A stretch of 64,000 bases of DNA from Datisca glomerata (GCA_003255025.1 QANY01009329.1:818866-882865); one strand, 5' to 3'; counted from the stretch's first letter, positions 33,237 to 45,580 are shown. The notes: a model not told the origin generated them from the letters alone. A program made the numbers and translations.

Positions 33237-34310
33237 AAATCTCCCCCTCCCACTCATACGGAGGTGGCAACCTGTCCATGAAATTTTTACAGAACTCGGT
33301 CTTATGCTTAGGCAACAATTTTGTCATCATACCTGATCCGCTATCGAGTGAAAATTCAAATTCTTGCTCAAGTAGATGACACTTTGGTTGTCACAGTACA
33401 AGATATATCTTTCTTGTTCTTGACCCAATTTCGTAAGAAATTTCTTCATCCACAGTATTTCTTTGTAAGTACAATGAATTCAGCTTTTGATTCTAGATAA
33501 TTAACTTTCTGGTGTCAATGTCTCCAGCCATATATGCATCTGTGTAGCCTACCATTACAAGCTTATTTCTTCCAGAACATAGTCATTTTGGTATTACCTA
33601 GAGAATCTATTTTGTCTAAAGTGTACACGCCCAAACTTTTCTGGAATGATCATCAATGAATGTGAAAAGAAATGTGCACCACTTAACGTTCTTGTTAGAA
33701 TGTACAACATCTAATACGTTGGGTTTCCCTAATGACGGCTTACTGTGAAATGAAACCCTATGTTGTTTTCGAACCAAACAATGAATGAAAGTTGTTCACC
33801 TTTTACACCATTGAGAGCTTGTCATTTTACGAGAAGTTGTCGTCCTTTCTAGCTCACGTGGCCAATCCTTCTATGGCATAAATCTATTAATGTGTTATTT
33901 TCTATGGCATTAATGAATGCTTCCATTACTCTTGCTTGTGTTGTGTAGAAACTACAATCTTTGTTCCCTCTAGCTAGGGTAAGAGAGACTGTTGAGTTTC
34001 CACTTTCCACCACTAAATTCATTATTGTATCATATGTCATTGAGGATATTAGATTATAGTAAGTCTAATGTCTGGAGCATGTTTTATATCTTTAAGCACC
34101 AATAGACATCCTACATTGGTCTTAAGACATATCTCTCCTTTCCCCCACAATCTTGGATGCATGATTGTTGCCCATCCTAACTTGACTGAAGTCACCGCCA
34201 GTGCAGGATGAGAAAAAAATCCTTTCGCGACTTAACATGAAAGGATGCACCACAGTCGAAAACCCAACATGTTTCTTGTCTTGGCTTTCAAGGTTGATCC
34301 CACTTTCTCA
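33237..34310 (-). pseudogene. Copia fragment D (protease, GAG-pre-integrase, integrase, RNase H end)
   Basis: Reading down from 34310, the minus strand shows a retropepsin-like DCGASFHVKSRKDFF, then at 33849-34040 a GAG-pre-integrase domain ending LIDLCHRRIGHVS. Next comes an integrase piece with CTFLFTFIDDHSRKVWACTL. It then jumps directly to an RNase H end (MVGYTDAYMAGDIDTRK), so reverse transcriptase and most of integrase are deleted. The fragment runs into the purine tract and LTR copy B. Its 5' end is cut off where LTR C begins at 34320. Confidence 0.8.
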
Positions 34311-34319
34311 AGAACAATG

Positions 34320-36300
34320 TGTTGGGCATAGTACCCTCAAAATATGTGTAAAGACATTTTAATTTGAAATTAAAAAAATATATATTTTTCTTGTAATTAT
34401 TTTTTCTAAATTATTATTAAATAATTTATATAAATATCTGAAAATTCTATATTCATTAGTGAGACTATGCTATTGTATTAGTATGAGATGATTAAGATAA
34501 TAGATAATGAATAAAATAATCTACAATATATTAAAATATGAAATCTTTCTAGTATGACTCGTTAAGCATTTTGAATGCATGTGATCTAGATCCGGATCGC
34601 TGATGTGGATATACATCATAGTGAATGTACTTTATATAATTAAATTATATAGGATATGACCAATGTAAATTAATATTTTTATTAACTTATCATTTATCAT
34701 AAAGATTTAATACACATCAATCAGATGGTTAGCTGTAGATTAGTGAATTAATGGTACTTAAGAGTTAAGGATCAAGAGGTAATTAAAAGGGTAAAATATT
34801 AATTTTGACCAACTCTAATTTACGAACCAATAATTAGAAAAAAGAATTACATGAAATGATTATATCAATAGACTACATGAGATTATTCTGTAAATATATT
34901 ATGTAATTACTAAGAGTGCAATTCCATATTTATAGTGGACTAATAATAAAATTAATAAATAAGATTATTTAATTAAATAGTTTAATTAATAATCTAGTTT
35001 ATTGAAGTTTAGAATTATGGGTCAATGATCCTCGAGCCACCTCACAGTCTAGGATGTGAATGTTTCAGGACATAAGAAAAAGACTAGCTTGCAAAATGAA
35101 TTAAATTTCATGAGCAAGTATATAATTATGAGATAATTATGTGAAATTAATTAATTAAAAATTAATAAATTAAGTTATTTATTGTAATTTTTAGAAATTA
35201 TAATTAAATAATTATGTCTATTAGTTTTGTATTAATCGATAAGTGAGACAATATATTTGATTTATGAAATTAGATAATATTAAATTATTATGAGATAATA
35301 ATTTGAATTTGAATTAACTATTCTATTAATTTTGAACAAACATATAAGTTAATTGAGAGGTGTGATAAGATAAGTTAATTTTAAATGAATTGATATCTAG
35401 ATATTTATCTGATTAAAAGAGCTAATGAATTTTAAAAAATTACCACGTGACATATTGGACTGTCACATGTCAATCGCTATTTTTTGAATCAGGGATTGTC
35501 ATGACACACTTTAGCGCCACATGACATTACAGTGGCACATACACACTTTAATGCCACACGACACTACAGTGGTGCGTGAGACTCTGTAGTGCCTCACAGT
35601 ACTACAGTAGTTCACGATACACTGTAGTGTCATACGACACTACAGTGGTACTTGAGACTTTGTAGTGCCTCACGACACTACAATAGTTCACGATACATTT
35701 GCACTGCCACACGGTGCTACAATGTGGTACAAAATGTAGTCGGTCCCACTATAGTGACACATTTATAAATAATTTATTATTTTATGTAAACCCTAAAAAC
35801 TAATGAGCTTTAATCTAGAATATATATATATATATTATTCTATTGACCTCATTGAAGTAATATGTGTGATTAATTGTTCGTCAAAGGCTCTACGAATTCT
35901 CCAATTCTCTCTCAGAGCTCTGTCTCAAAAAGTCATTCTCCAAATCTCTAGATCTCATATGTTGAGTATATCTAGAGACAAAAAAGTATTCTTGAATTAT
36001 TCTACATACCCACACACGTCCTAGTGTATTCGAAGATTGGTTAATAAGATCTTGATGTGGATCTCACAGTCTGTTCTTCGTGGAATCTCAAGTTCGTTGT
36101 TAGCGAGGAAGTTTGATAGACTAGATGAGGTATAATTTATTTCTTTGTATGACTATGATTTAATGTATATATATAATGGATCCGATGAGAAACTTTTTTT
36201 CAATTAAAAATTATTTTTAGAACCTAGGCGTCGCAATTATTTTTCGATCGATAATTTTTTAAACTAAACGTCTCCAATGCGCGCGTCTCGATTTTTAACA
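34320..36300 (+). mobile_element. 5' LTR of Copia element C
   Basis: The sequence starts TGTTGGGCATAG and ends CTCGATTTTTAACA, with TGTT/AACA inverted ends. It is followed immediately by ATTGATATCAGAGTGG, a slightly changed initiator-Met primer binding site. The implied LTR is about 1.98 kb. It contains the CACTACAGTG palindrome array near its middle. No second LTR of this family lies in the window. The element continues into a gag remnant at 37933 and is then cut off at about 38555. Confidence 0.65.
35500..35737. repeat. Array of CACTACAGTG/CACTGTAGTG palindromic repeats in an LTR
   Basis: CGACACTACAGTGG recurs at 35559 and 35635 (76-base period), and a related CGACACTACAATAG occurs at 35683. 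Inverted forms such as CACTGTAGTG, CTCTGTAGTG and CTTTGTAGTG lie between them. Each unit can pair with its neighbours. The repeats differ from each other and have no unique spacers, so this is not a CRISPR-like array. Confidence 0.75.
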
Positions 36301-37880
36301 ATTGATATCAGAGTGGTCTTTATATTTGTATACATTAAAAATTGTTTGTGTTTTCTTACATTATTCCATATATATTTTGATATGTATGAATGTATGGATG
36401 ATTATGTTTTTTGAATGTATGGTTAATAATGAATCATTAATTGTATTGTGACTTTTGAGTTTAGACTTTGTCTTAATTTTTCTTTAGATCTTATATAAAC
36501 CGTTTGGAATATATAAATTTTTGTAATTTTATTTTAAATATTATGTTGTAAAATTCTGTATGCAAGAAGACGAAGAAAGCACGAGACGAACAAGGAGAAG
36601 AAAAAGGATAATGAGCTCATTATTTTGAATATTATGACCCAAGTTTGATGAGTCATCCAATTATTTTTTGATTAATAAAATTTAATTAATTTTAAAAGGA
36701 TAATAAATTTGATTATTTAATTAGAAAAATAGTTTATCCTAATTAAAAGAGTTTGGATCAAAATTTAAAGATTATGAAGATGGAACTCTAATGGAGAATG
36801 AGCATTATTTGAAATATGTATTATTGAAATTATTTCTATTTTTTCAAATGTTGTGAATTTAGAAATACCCAATAGTCATTCAGTTCATCGTTTGTGTATT
36901 TATTTGTTTACATAAATATTTATTGATTTGATTAATAAAATTACCATGCATTAGTCGATCACATGTCATATATGAAATCTCACACAATTTTATTTAATCA
37001 CGTATCTCATTAGTCAAAATGTGATTTATTAGGATTGTCCTAATGTATTTATATGAATTGCTTTGTAAAATCAATTACATGTAAACTGTTAAGTTTTAAT
37101 TAGTTAAACTTAATAATCACACCACTTTAATAATATACGTTTAGTTAGGCCTTTAGGATAACCAATTTCATTAAAAGTGTTTTATTAAAGTTTGATGAAT
37201 GTAATTAACTAGTTATTCTAAGTTCACATAAATTAGTCAAAGACTCTTTAGAAGATTAAATGAACTTAGGTCAATTAGATTGGATTAATAATTAATTTTA
37301 CATTCATAGGGTTATTGTAACTAGTAATTAATTTAGAATTAATTGATTAATTAATTAGAAACACATGAATTATAAAATAGTGAGTGGTAGAAGGTTGACA
37401 TGTCAATGTGACATATGGTCTCCATTATTAGTACAATAACGTGAGATATGGTGAGGGCCTCGAGATGACTTTGCTTTCGTCCCCCTAAGGAAGGTTTGAA
37501 CTGTAACAATATCAAGGTTGACTTCTTATGAAGATAAGACTAAGTGAGTTATTTTAGACTTGACCGACCCGAATGCGGCATTTTCTAAATTAAGTCATAA
37601 ATTCTGAAATAATGGTTACACTCACAAAATCACAATTAAGCTTTGAGTAGATAATTATGACTTGAAACGGTACCTTATTATTAAAAGAGAAAATATGAGA
37701 TATTTTAAGTTTTAATTAAAAAGGATGAGAATATCTCATAGACAGTTTAAAATTAATATAACTGACCCTAAGGCGGCACATTATCGTGGATTAGCAATTG
37801 TTAAGTTTATGTATTTGATATGTTGCATTCATGCATCACATTTACTTTCTGATTTATTATATTTATTTTAATTGTATTGA

Positions 37881-37921
<41 letters not shown>

Positions 37922-37932
37922 CAGTTTTTAAT
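36301..37932 (+). other. Leader of Copia element C: primer binding site and (TA)n
   Basis: TTGATATCAGAGTGGT at 36302-36317 fits a tRNA-iMet primer binding site with two changes. The next 1.6 kb carry no long frame. A (TA)n microsatellite occupies 37881-37917, just before the gag start. A 1.6-kb untranslated leader is long for Copia, so this stretch may include further insertions I cannot delimit. Confidence 0.5.
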
Positions 37933-38555
37933 ATGTCTACCATGCGTTACCCCATTCCTACCTTTCTTGCACTCAAAAAAGTCAATGGTGATAACATTAT
38001 AAGATGGAAATGAAATTTGAATTTGATGCTAATATGTGAGAACCACTAGTTTGTCCTTACTAAGTAATGTTCTAGAGAGTCTGCTGCTGATGCCCTGAAA
38101 AATGTTCGCGACAAATATGATGCTTGGATTATAGATTCAGGGGCTACCATTGATATGCGAAGTCAAGTTAGAATTATACTTGAATCACTCACACCTACTT
38201 TTTCTATGTTCATTACTAACTATGTTATAAACAAGTTGCAATTCAACAAAACCCATTGTTGAATGAACTGTAGACTTTTGGGTCACTCAACAAGAGTATG
38301 ACCAAAGAGGATGAGGTAATGTTACTGAACAAAAATCTTCTTCCACTGTTGTTAATAGTAACAAAGGAAGAAGAACAATAGTAAAGATAAAAGTAAGAAT
38401 GGTAAAAGAAAGAAAGCTGAAACATCACCCAATGCCAATAAGAACAAGAATGCAACAAATCCAAGGGAAAATGTTTCCATTATGGGGTTGAAGGTTATGG
38501 GAAGAGAAACTGTAACAAGTATCTCCCTGAGCTGAAAAAGAAAGGTAAGTAGTGA
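37933..38555 (+). pseudogene. Copia element C gag remnant
   Basis: The start is MSTMRYPIPTFLALKKVNGD, the typical beginning of a Copia gag, and it is broken by a stop within 30 codons. Further on is SAADALKNVRDKYDAW in another frame. Near the end is CFHYGVEGYGKRNC, the CCHC zinc knuckle in which the second Cys and the His have both become Tyr. It stops abruptly at about 38555, where hAT sequence begins. Confidence 0.75.
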
Positions 38556-38570
38556 TAGATAACACATATG

Positions 38571-39145
38571 TATATACAAATTGGCTGGAACAAAATTAAT
38601 GGAGAAGAGGAAATGTCTCTGTTGGACTCCATGTGCCGCATTGCTAGGATTTAATGCTTGAGAAGCTCAGAGACTTACCTCAACGTAAAAATGCTTTGAC
38701 AAATGCAGAAAAGTAAGTAACTTTATATATAATCATGACTGGGTGTTGTCATTGATGAAGACTTTCACAAAAGGGGAGCTAGTTCACCTAACGACTGCAA
38801 GATTTGCCACTGCATATTTGACTTTGCAAAATATTTATAAAGCCAGGCAACCTTTGTAAGCCATTTTTGTTTCTCAAGAATTGCATAATAGTGCATGGGC
38901 AAAAAAGTGTGAAGGTAATAAAATCAAATGAATAATATTGAATGAAAGAAGTTTTTGGCTTAATGTTGCCTATGCTCTTAAAACCACAAGACATTTGGTT
39001 AAGGTGCTTGGATGGTAGATTTAGAAAATATGATTGTGATTAGTTTTATCTATGGTACTATGGATGCAACAAAAAAGAGATAGCAAAAAACTTTTGGAGG
39101 AATGGCTTCATATAGAGATGTATGTGATATTATTGATGAGAAATG
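38571..39145 (+). pseudogene. hAT transposase remnant, copy 2
   Basis: It matches 24580-25125 almost throughout, for example TTTATATATAATCATG, GTGTTGTCATTGATGAAGAC and GCATAATAGTGCATGGG. It encodes the same degraded hAT core. It joins Copia fragment B at the same relative point as copy 1 joins Copia fragment A, so the composite was duplicated as a unit. Confidence 0.75.
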
Positions 39146-39299
39146 CGAGATTCGATTGCATAGGCATTTACTTTTGAGATAAAAAGTTTCTTTTTATATC
39201 AACCTTGAATTTGACTAAGAATATGAATGTATACAAAAAAGGGGGAATAAATCATAATTACAATAAAATTTCATATGTATCTTGACACTTTTCAACAAT

Positions 39300-40920
39300 C
39301 CCCCTCAAGCAGGTTGAAAGATACTTTCTATACCCACATTGCCCATAATATTCTTGTAGATAGAACCTGTAACTCCTTTTATAAATATGTGTGCAATTTG
39401 TTGCCTGATTGAAATAAAATGAGTGCAAGTTTGTGCACTAGCAATTTTCTCTTTGATGAAGTACCTTTCAATCTCCACATATTTCATTCTATCATGCTGA
39501 GTTGGATTGTGAGCTATATTAATTGTTGATTTATTATCACAATAGAGTTTCATAAATTCTTTAGTTGTCACCTTTTAACTCTTTTAAAATGATTTTAAGC
39601 TATAAGAGTTCACATATCTTGTGTGACATAGCTTGGAACTCGGTTTATGCACTTGTTCTTGCCACTAAATGTAGTTTTTTACTCCTCCATGTGGCTAGAT
39701 TTCCTCCTACAATAAAAGATATAATATCCTGTGGTTAACTTTCAATTTATGATTGACCATTCTCGATCTGCATCTTTGTAATTTCCAACCCTTAAGTGAT
39801 TAATTATTTAAGAATAAAAATCCATTTCCTGGAGTTGCTTTACAATATCGCAAAATCCTATGCATTGCATACATGTGGCATTCCAATGGTGAGTCCATAT
39901 AGTGACGTATATTCTCATCGTGTAGGAAATATCATGCCTAGTATGAGATGGATAAATTAGTCGTCCTACCAATTTCTAGTACTTCATTTGTCAACAAGGA
40001 TTCCTTCAGCATTGGTACTAGGTTGATGATTTGGAACGATCATAGTATCTATTTGTTTACAACCCAATATACCCATCTTATTTAACAAATTCAAAGTATA
40101 TTTTCTTTGAGATACAAATGTCCATTTTTCTGATCTCCTAACTTCAATGTCCAGAAAAAATCTTAAGGATCCTAAATCTTTAATATCAAATTCCTTGGCT
40201 AGTATGTTTTTCAGGTTCTTCATATTTGTTGTATGATTCCCTATAATGATAATGTCATCTACATAGACAAGATAAATTATATTGTTGTGAGAGAAATACT
40301 TAATAAAGAGACTGTGATCTCCTTGACTTTGGGAGTATCTAAATTTAATCAGACTTAGTGAACCTTTCGAATCAAGTTATTGAAAATTGTTTCAAACCAT
40401 ACAATGATTTCTTAAGCTTCCAGACCTTTATGATATTGGAACTTCTTTCAAAACTAGGATGTTGATCCATGTAGATCTTTTCTTCCAGCTTACTGTGTAA
40501 AAATGAAATTTTTACATCAAACTAATGTAGAGGCAATCAAAATTAATAAAAATGTCAATAATGCTTGGATGGTATTCATTTTTAAGACCGGGGAAAACAT
40601 CTCATGGTAATCAATTGCGTAAGTTTGAGTGTATCCTTTAATAAGAAGTCTAACCTTGCACCTCTCAATAGACCCAACAAATTTGTTTTTTATTGTAAAG
40701 ATCCATTTGCATTCCACTATCCACTTTTCTTTGGAAGATCAACAACATCCCATATATCATTTTTGTACAAGGCTTGCATCTCCTCAAGGTTATCCTTCTT
40801 CCATATATGATCTCCTATAGCCTCTTGTGCAATGTTCGGAATTCTTCTCTTGCCAGTTGGGTAATGAAGGTCATGTTGCTATCATTAAGGCTTTGCAAAG
40901 ATATGAAGTTGGAGATATGA
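39300..40920 (-). pseudogene. Copia element B reverse transcriptase and RNase H
   Basis: From high to low coordinate: MECKWIFTIKNKFVGSIERC and GYTQTYAIDYHEMFSPVLK (40517-40717, start of reverse transcriptase), a broken YVDD region near 40260, KEFDIKDLGSLRFFLDIEV (39984-40223), then LYCDNKSTINIAHNPTQHDR with MKYVEIERYFIKEKIA (39305-39571, end of RNase H). These are standard Copia blocks in order. At 39711-39713 a single AAT marks the unoccupied equivalent of the CACTA insertion site in Copia fragment A. Confidence 0.88.
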
Positions 40921-40940
40921 TGTCTACGCCAAGTTCTAGT

Positions 40941-42269
40941 TGTTGGATTGAGTTTAAAAATTGAAAAAAATTAATTAACCACGAATGGTTCGTGGGTGGA
41001 ATATAAAAAATTTAAAAAAAAAATTAATCATATTAGATATAAAACCATAAAACGATCATACATATTTAGATAAACGTATCGAGAAGAGATAGAAACAATT
41101 TTTACTTTTTTTTTGTAATGGAGAATTTTTGAATTGACGTGATTCAATTTATTGTCTCGCGTCTTGAGATTCGCAGAACTTCAATCGATCCTCACACCAA
41201 CAATCAATCATTGGATTTAGAAGTATGTCTCGCAAGGATATTAATAGAAACTGAGTGTGATCCCTCAAAACAACTGAGGAATAAAAAAATAAATTTTCTT
41301 CTTCCTTTAGAGGGTTCGACGTCTACAGTAGGGATGAGGGGGGAGAAAACCTTTTCTGCTCTGTCTAACATTTAGCTTAGCTTAGGATTAGGTTTGTAAC
41401 CCTTTTATATTAATTACATAATTTATCCACATACCCCTATATGATAAAACCAAAATTTATCTCCCTTGCACTGCGATTTGTGATTTTTACATCTCCACTA
41501 TAACCAAGATTGTGTCCAAATTCATCAATTCAAATTGATAAATAAAATTAATCTCTATCAATTAATTAATTAATTTCTTTTATTTGATAATTATCTAATA
41601 ATTAAAAATTAATAAATTTATTAATTTAAACATTAATTCCGCTATTCATTAATTTAGTGATGACATTCATCACATATGGGTTCGGGAAACGCATCTTAGT
41701 CCAAAACATATTTTTTTTATCCATATGATGTTGTTTCTCATTCCTGTCTTTATGAGCTACTCCGGAGACTGAATGAACTCACATGAATAAAGCTATGAGA
41801 TTAAAATACCCGGCTAATTTATCTTCATAAATTCCTGACATATTTAATCCCAACATCGTACGACTCCATTATATGTTTGATGCTGAATCAACTCTCGATT
41901 CATGCGCGCTACATTTTTTATTGGTGCCAATAAATATATTTATTTCACGGTACACAGAATATTATACGATGTTACCCTTCATGAATATCTATAACAAAAG
42001 CGAGATGTAAAATTACCATTTTACCCGTCTAATTATTATTTCATTAACTCTTTTATTGACTGTGAATAAGAAAGACGAATCAGTGAAGTGCCTCGTATAG
42101 TTCATAATATCTTATTCAATGACTCATGTTATCGAGTACCATGCCCAGTTTATTTATTCACACACCCATCAATAAAGCATAAGGTGGTATTGTTGCTATT
42201 GTGATCTCAACATGAATTCCATATCTGTTAATCACGTAACTCCAACATAGTTGAATCACGATCCCAACA
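40941..42269 (-). mobile_element. LTR inserted in Copia element B
   Basis: Bases 40941-42269 have TGTTGG at the left and CCCAACA at the right, so on the minus strand the unit starts TGTTGGGATCG and ends TCCAACA. The interior (41330-42170) matches 55680-56483, including CTTTTCTGCTCTGT, ACCCTTTTATAT and CATGCGCGCTACATTTT. It looks like a solo LTR of a different family from LTR C. Flanking bases (CTAGT and GCCAA) do not match as a target duplication. Confidence 0.65.
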
Positions 42270-43716
42270 GCCAAGTTAGGATGGCCATGCCTAAGGTGAT
42301 ACAACCATATGTTACTCTCTTTAATTTTTCCTTGTCATTTTAAAGGGCTCTTGCACATACTCAATTAGCATCTAGATGGATAATCCTATATCTCTTTAGC
42401 AATGTTAATCGCATACCCGTTAAAAGGTCCTAAGACACACAATAATCAGGAAAGAAAGATACTGAACGGTGTAGAGCTTTGGTAATCATACTGATTGATA
42501 AAGGATTACATGAAATCTTGGGCACATGTAAGATTGAACAAGGAGTTAAACAAGGAGTAAATCTGGCCAATACCACTAATGGGAGTAAAAGAGCCATTGG
42601 CTACTTTAGTATCTACACTAAGTGAATAATTCTTAAAGCCTGAAGATTCGTTAGTCATGTGATTAGTATCCCCTAAAACAATGATTTAGGGTTTAGAAAT
42701 ATTTTTTGATATATTTAAGGTTAAATGGGTGTCACTCGATTGTGTAAAAGCACAAGAAGAGGATGAAGTAAATGATAGGTCTTCAGAATTCTGTCAAATC
42801 ATCTTGTACAATAGAACTAGTTGTTTCTATCGTAGAGTTTGAAAAGCCTTGAAACCTTTTTGAGTGGGTTTCTCCCTTTTGTTCCTAGATTGTCCTTTTC
42901 CATGAGGTTCATTAGTCTCCAACATTTTTTCCTAGTATGACTTGATCTTGTAAAAATCATTTTATCTATTGTTCTTCTCCTCTTTTTTTGCCATGTCCAT
43001 TATGCGTCTAAGGCATAATTGAGCATAGAAATTTCTGGAGTTGGGGATCCCATCATGACTGACCTACTTTCTTCATTTCTTATCCGATCAAGTACTTCTC
43101 TAAGAGAAAGAAATGAATCCTTTACAAGCATTTGGGATCTAACCTAATCTAAATTAGGGTTCAGACCAGTCAAGAACTCAAATTTGCATTCCCTTTCAAA
43201 TATCTTGTTTAACTTCACAATGTTTGCAGCATGCTCCATCTCATTGTGTTGAAAGTCGTTCAATTCTTGCAATAAACTTCTTAGCTTATTATAATAGACT
43301 GTCATAAATGTATCTTTAAGAGTATTTCTCATATTCTATTTTTTTGATCAAGTATTTGAGCAAGGTCATTCAACATTAAACTATATGTTCGAACGAGTGC
43401 TTCCTAGATCTCCTTTGTTGTGGAAAGAAAAGATATGTTTTCCAAGTTTTGGTTGCAAAGAATTTAGAAGTCAAGACATAATCATAGAGTTTTTAGCATC
43501 CCAAGACTTAAATTTAGACTACTTAGATCAGGTTCTTTGATAGAGCCTATACCTCATTTTGCATGTGCCTTTTAAGAACAGATTTGTAGATTGTGACCAC
43601 TTAAGAAATTTTTGTTCATTGATTTTTTTATTTATAACATGAAGAGTAAGATTACCTCCAAATGAGTTTTTTGATTGATTAGATTTTTTCTCAGTTGATT
43701 CAGACTGGGAGGTCAT
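42270..43716 (-). pseudogene. Copia element B gag to integrase start
   Basis: The gag begins at 43716 (MTSQSESTEKKSNQSKNSFG, followed by ITNKK-type LTLHVINKKINEQKFLKWSQ). It continues at 43144-43332 with ELNDFQHNEMEHAANIVKLN and FEFLTGLNPNLD, the UBN2-type gag core. Lower coordinates hold decayed nucleocapsid, protease and GAG-pre-integrase sequence. Stops and frameshifts occur every few hundred bases. Confidence 0.75.
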
Positions 43717-43757
43717 AATGACACTTTTAACTCTTTTAGAACCTTAATATCATAAAA

Positions 43758-43837
43758 ACAAACTATTTACGGCAAAGTAACACGAATTAGAGAACCAAAA
43801 ACACACAAAGAGAGGGATATCATAGTGAGATCTGAAA

Positions 43838-43899
<62 letters not shown>

Positions 43900-44265
43900 A
43901 TTTGCAGGCAAGGACAATGCTCCAAGCAGACTGTCGCGGCTCTACAGGCGAAAAAGCTGGCGTCGACTGAAGAAAGCTAGAAGTTGCAGAGAAGAGAACT
44001 CTAAACACGATTCATTGGGAAAGAGAGAGGGGGATAGGGGGGGGGGGGGNNNNNNGGGGGGGGGGGGATAAGAAAGGAAACCCTAGATCCATATTTAGAG
44101 AGAGAGTTTCTTTTTTATATCAAAGAGAAGAATTTCACTCAATATATGTACAATAAGGTAAACATAGAATCTAACCAAGAATAGGAAAGTATGCGAAAAA
44201 GGAAAGAAATCATACTTATAATAGATTTCTTAAAGAATGAAGTTATGTATCTAGACACATTTATT
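43758..44265 (-). mobile_element. 5' LTR of Copia element B with GA microsatellite and assembly gap
   Basis: The segment 44098-44265 (TTTTTTATATCA, GAATCTAACCAAGAATAGGAAAG, ATGTATCTAGACACA) matches the 3' LTR pieces at 25139-25284 and 39150-39295. Inside it are a (GA)n run at 43842-43897 and a poly-G run holding six unknown bases (44050-44055). On the minus strand TATGATATTAAGGTT follows it, an altered primer binding site. The LTR ends cannot be fixed because of the gap. Confidence 0.6.
44050..44055. other. Assembly gap of six N within a G homopolymer
   Basis: Six N lie between two runs of about a dozen G. The true length and content are unknown. Confidence 0.98.
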
Positions 44266-45387
44266 TACAGAGGGTTGTATATTTCTTGAATTTTCATTTT
44301 CAATATGAAGATAATTTATCTAGTCATCCTAAGGTTTTTTTTTTGCTTCCAACAAGTAAAAGCTTCTTGCAAGAAATGTTTCCCTAGTGGAAAATATTTT
44401 TTACATAGTCATTCTTATATGTAATTATTTTCTAGATGAAACTTATACTTCATTTTTGAATTAGTTGCACAGTGGACACAGTTTAGAGATGACACATATA
44501 ACTAGAAAAGTTTACTGTTAAAATTTTAAGTCTTTGTTGTTTATAATCGGGATGCGAACGAACTAGATCACATTATATCTGGATGACTATTTGAATTTGA
44601 GATACATGTATCTAATATTTTATTCAATTTCAAAGTTTTACTTACTCAATTCTGCTCCTCAAATAGGTAGATACAAGAGAAGAATATGTTTGGCTACAAA
44701 TAAGCTAAATTAATTTATTTATATAATGTACAATAACAAACTGATAGACAGACACTCAAAGCTTGACAAGTAAAAGAAGATGATGATATATTAGTAGTTG
44801 ATAGTGTGTCATTTGATGATAAATGGGTTGTTGAGCAAGATGATGGATGTCAAGTACAAACAACTACTTCTGAATGATGATGATATTCATGTTAAAGTTT
44901 AGGATGTCGGCATCGGGGAAGCAAGTGGAAGTGCTAGACAATCTCAAGAGTTCAAAACAAGTCTAAGGAACCATATCATATATATTTATTTTATTTATAT
45001 ATGAATATATAAAGAAAAAACGCCAATGATGTTGGTGGATAAATAAGAATGTACGGTTGTTGACACAGATGATGAATGAGAAATTAGATATGGTGTTGAT
45101 TTATAGAAAGGTCCTACTAGTGATATTAAAAATGATTCTCTAGAATAAGGACTCCCGGAGAAAGACACCTTGTGATGTTTCTTAGACAATAAGAATTTTA
45201 GTACTTTATTATAAGCGATATTCTCACATGCCATATTTATTTTTTTTGTGTGAATAACTAGTGAGGAAAATAATGTTTCTATTGTTTTTTAATTGGATAG
45301 TTGTTATAACTTTTTGATGCTTGATATAATTCTTTTAGGTTTTTTTCCCGAAATTGAGGCTTACACCTCTCCCCTCTAGAGTAACAC
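44266..45387. other. Noncoding, with a weak acidic coding trace
   Basis: There is no intact gene. At 44775-44870 the plus strand reads DDDILVVDSVSFDDKWVVEQ followed by DDGC. Together with the acidic tail after it, this resembles the C-terminal tail of a hAT transposase, but it is too short to assign. The rest is AT-rich. Confidence 0.3.
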
Positions 45388-45580
45388 TAGGGGTGTTCAA
45401 AATTGTCCCGAATCGAACCGAAAAGGACCGATTAGGTCAGTTCTTTATATATGTTCAGTTCCGTTCGAAAAAATAAGAGAACTAAAATTTTGATTCGATT
45501 TGAATTTTTAATAATTTTTAAATCAAATAAATTGAATCAAAAATCATGTTTGATTAATTTGTCGAATCATGAACATTTTA
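45388..45580. mobile_element. Truncated hAT-type MITE end
   Basis: TAGGGGTGTTCAAAAT at 45388 is a good match to the terminus of the MITE at 10255. It is followed by the same kind of interior (GAATCGAACCGAAAAGG). No right terminus or 8-base duplication is found, so it is truncated or heavily decayed. Confidence 0.55.

Larger units (their letters stand above)
39150..44265 (-). mobile_element. Copia element B, nested with an LTR insertion
   Basis: A Copia element on the minus strand. A 5' LTR (about 43758-44265) is followed by gag (43716 downward), a protease/integrase region (42270-43000), reverse transcriptase and RNase H (40920 down to 39300), a purine tract and a short 3' LTR piece (39150-39295). 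A foreign LTR (40941-42269) splits it between integrase and reverse transcriptase. The reading frames are extensively broken. Confidence 0.8.

Noticed and set aside
35500..35737. CRISPR-like array
   Set aside because: The repeats differ from each other, are palindromic in both orientations and have no uniform unique spacers. The DNA is eukaryotic.
40929..42277. GCCAAGTT on both sides of the nested LTR as an 8-base target duplication
   Set aside because: The left copy is 5 bases away from the LTR edge while the right copy abuts it. LTR elements make 4-6-base duplications directly at the ends.
43838..44071. Open frame of alternating Arg and Glu running into the N gap
   Set aside because: It is a translation of the (GA)n microsatellite and poly-G run.
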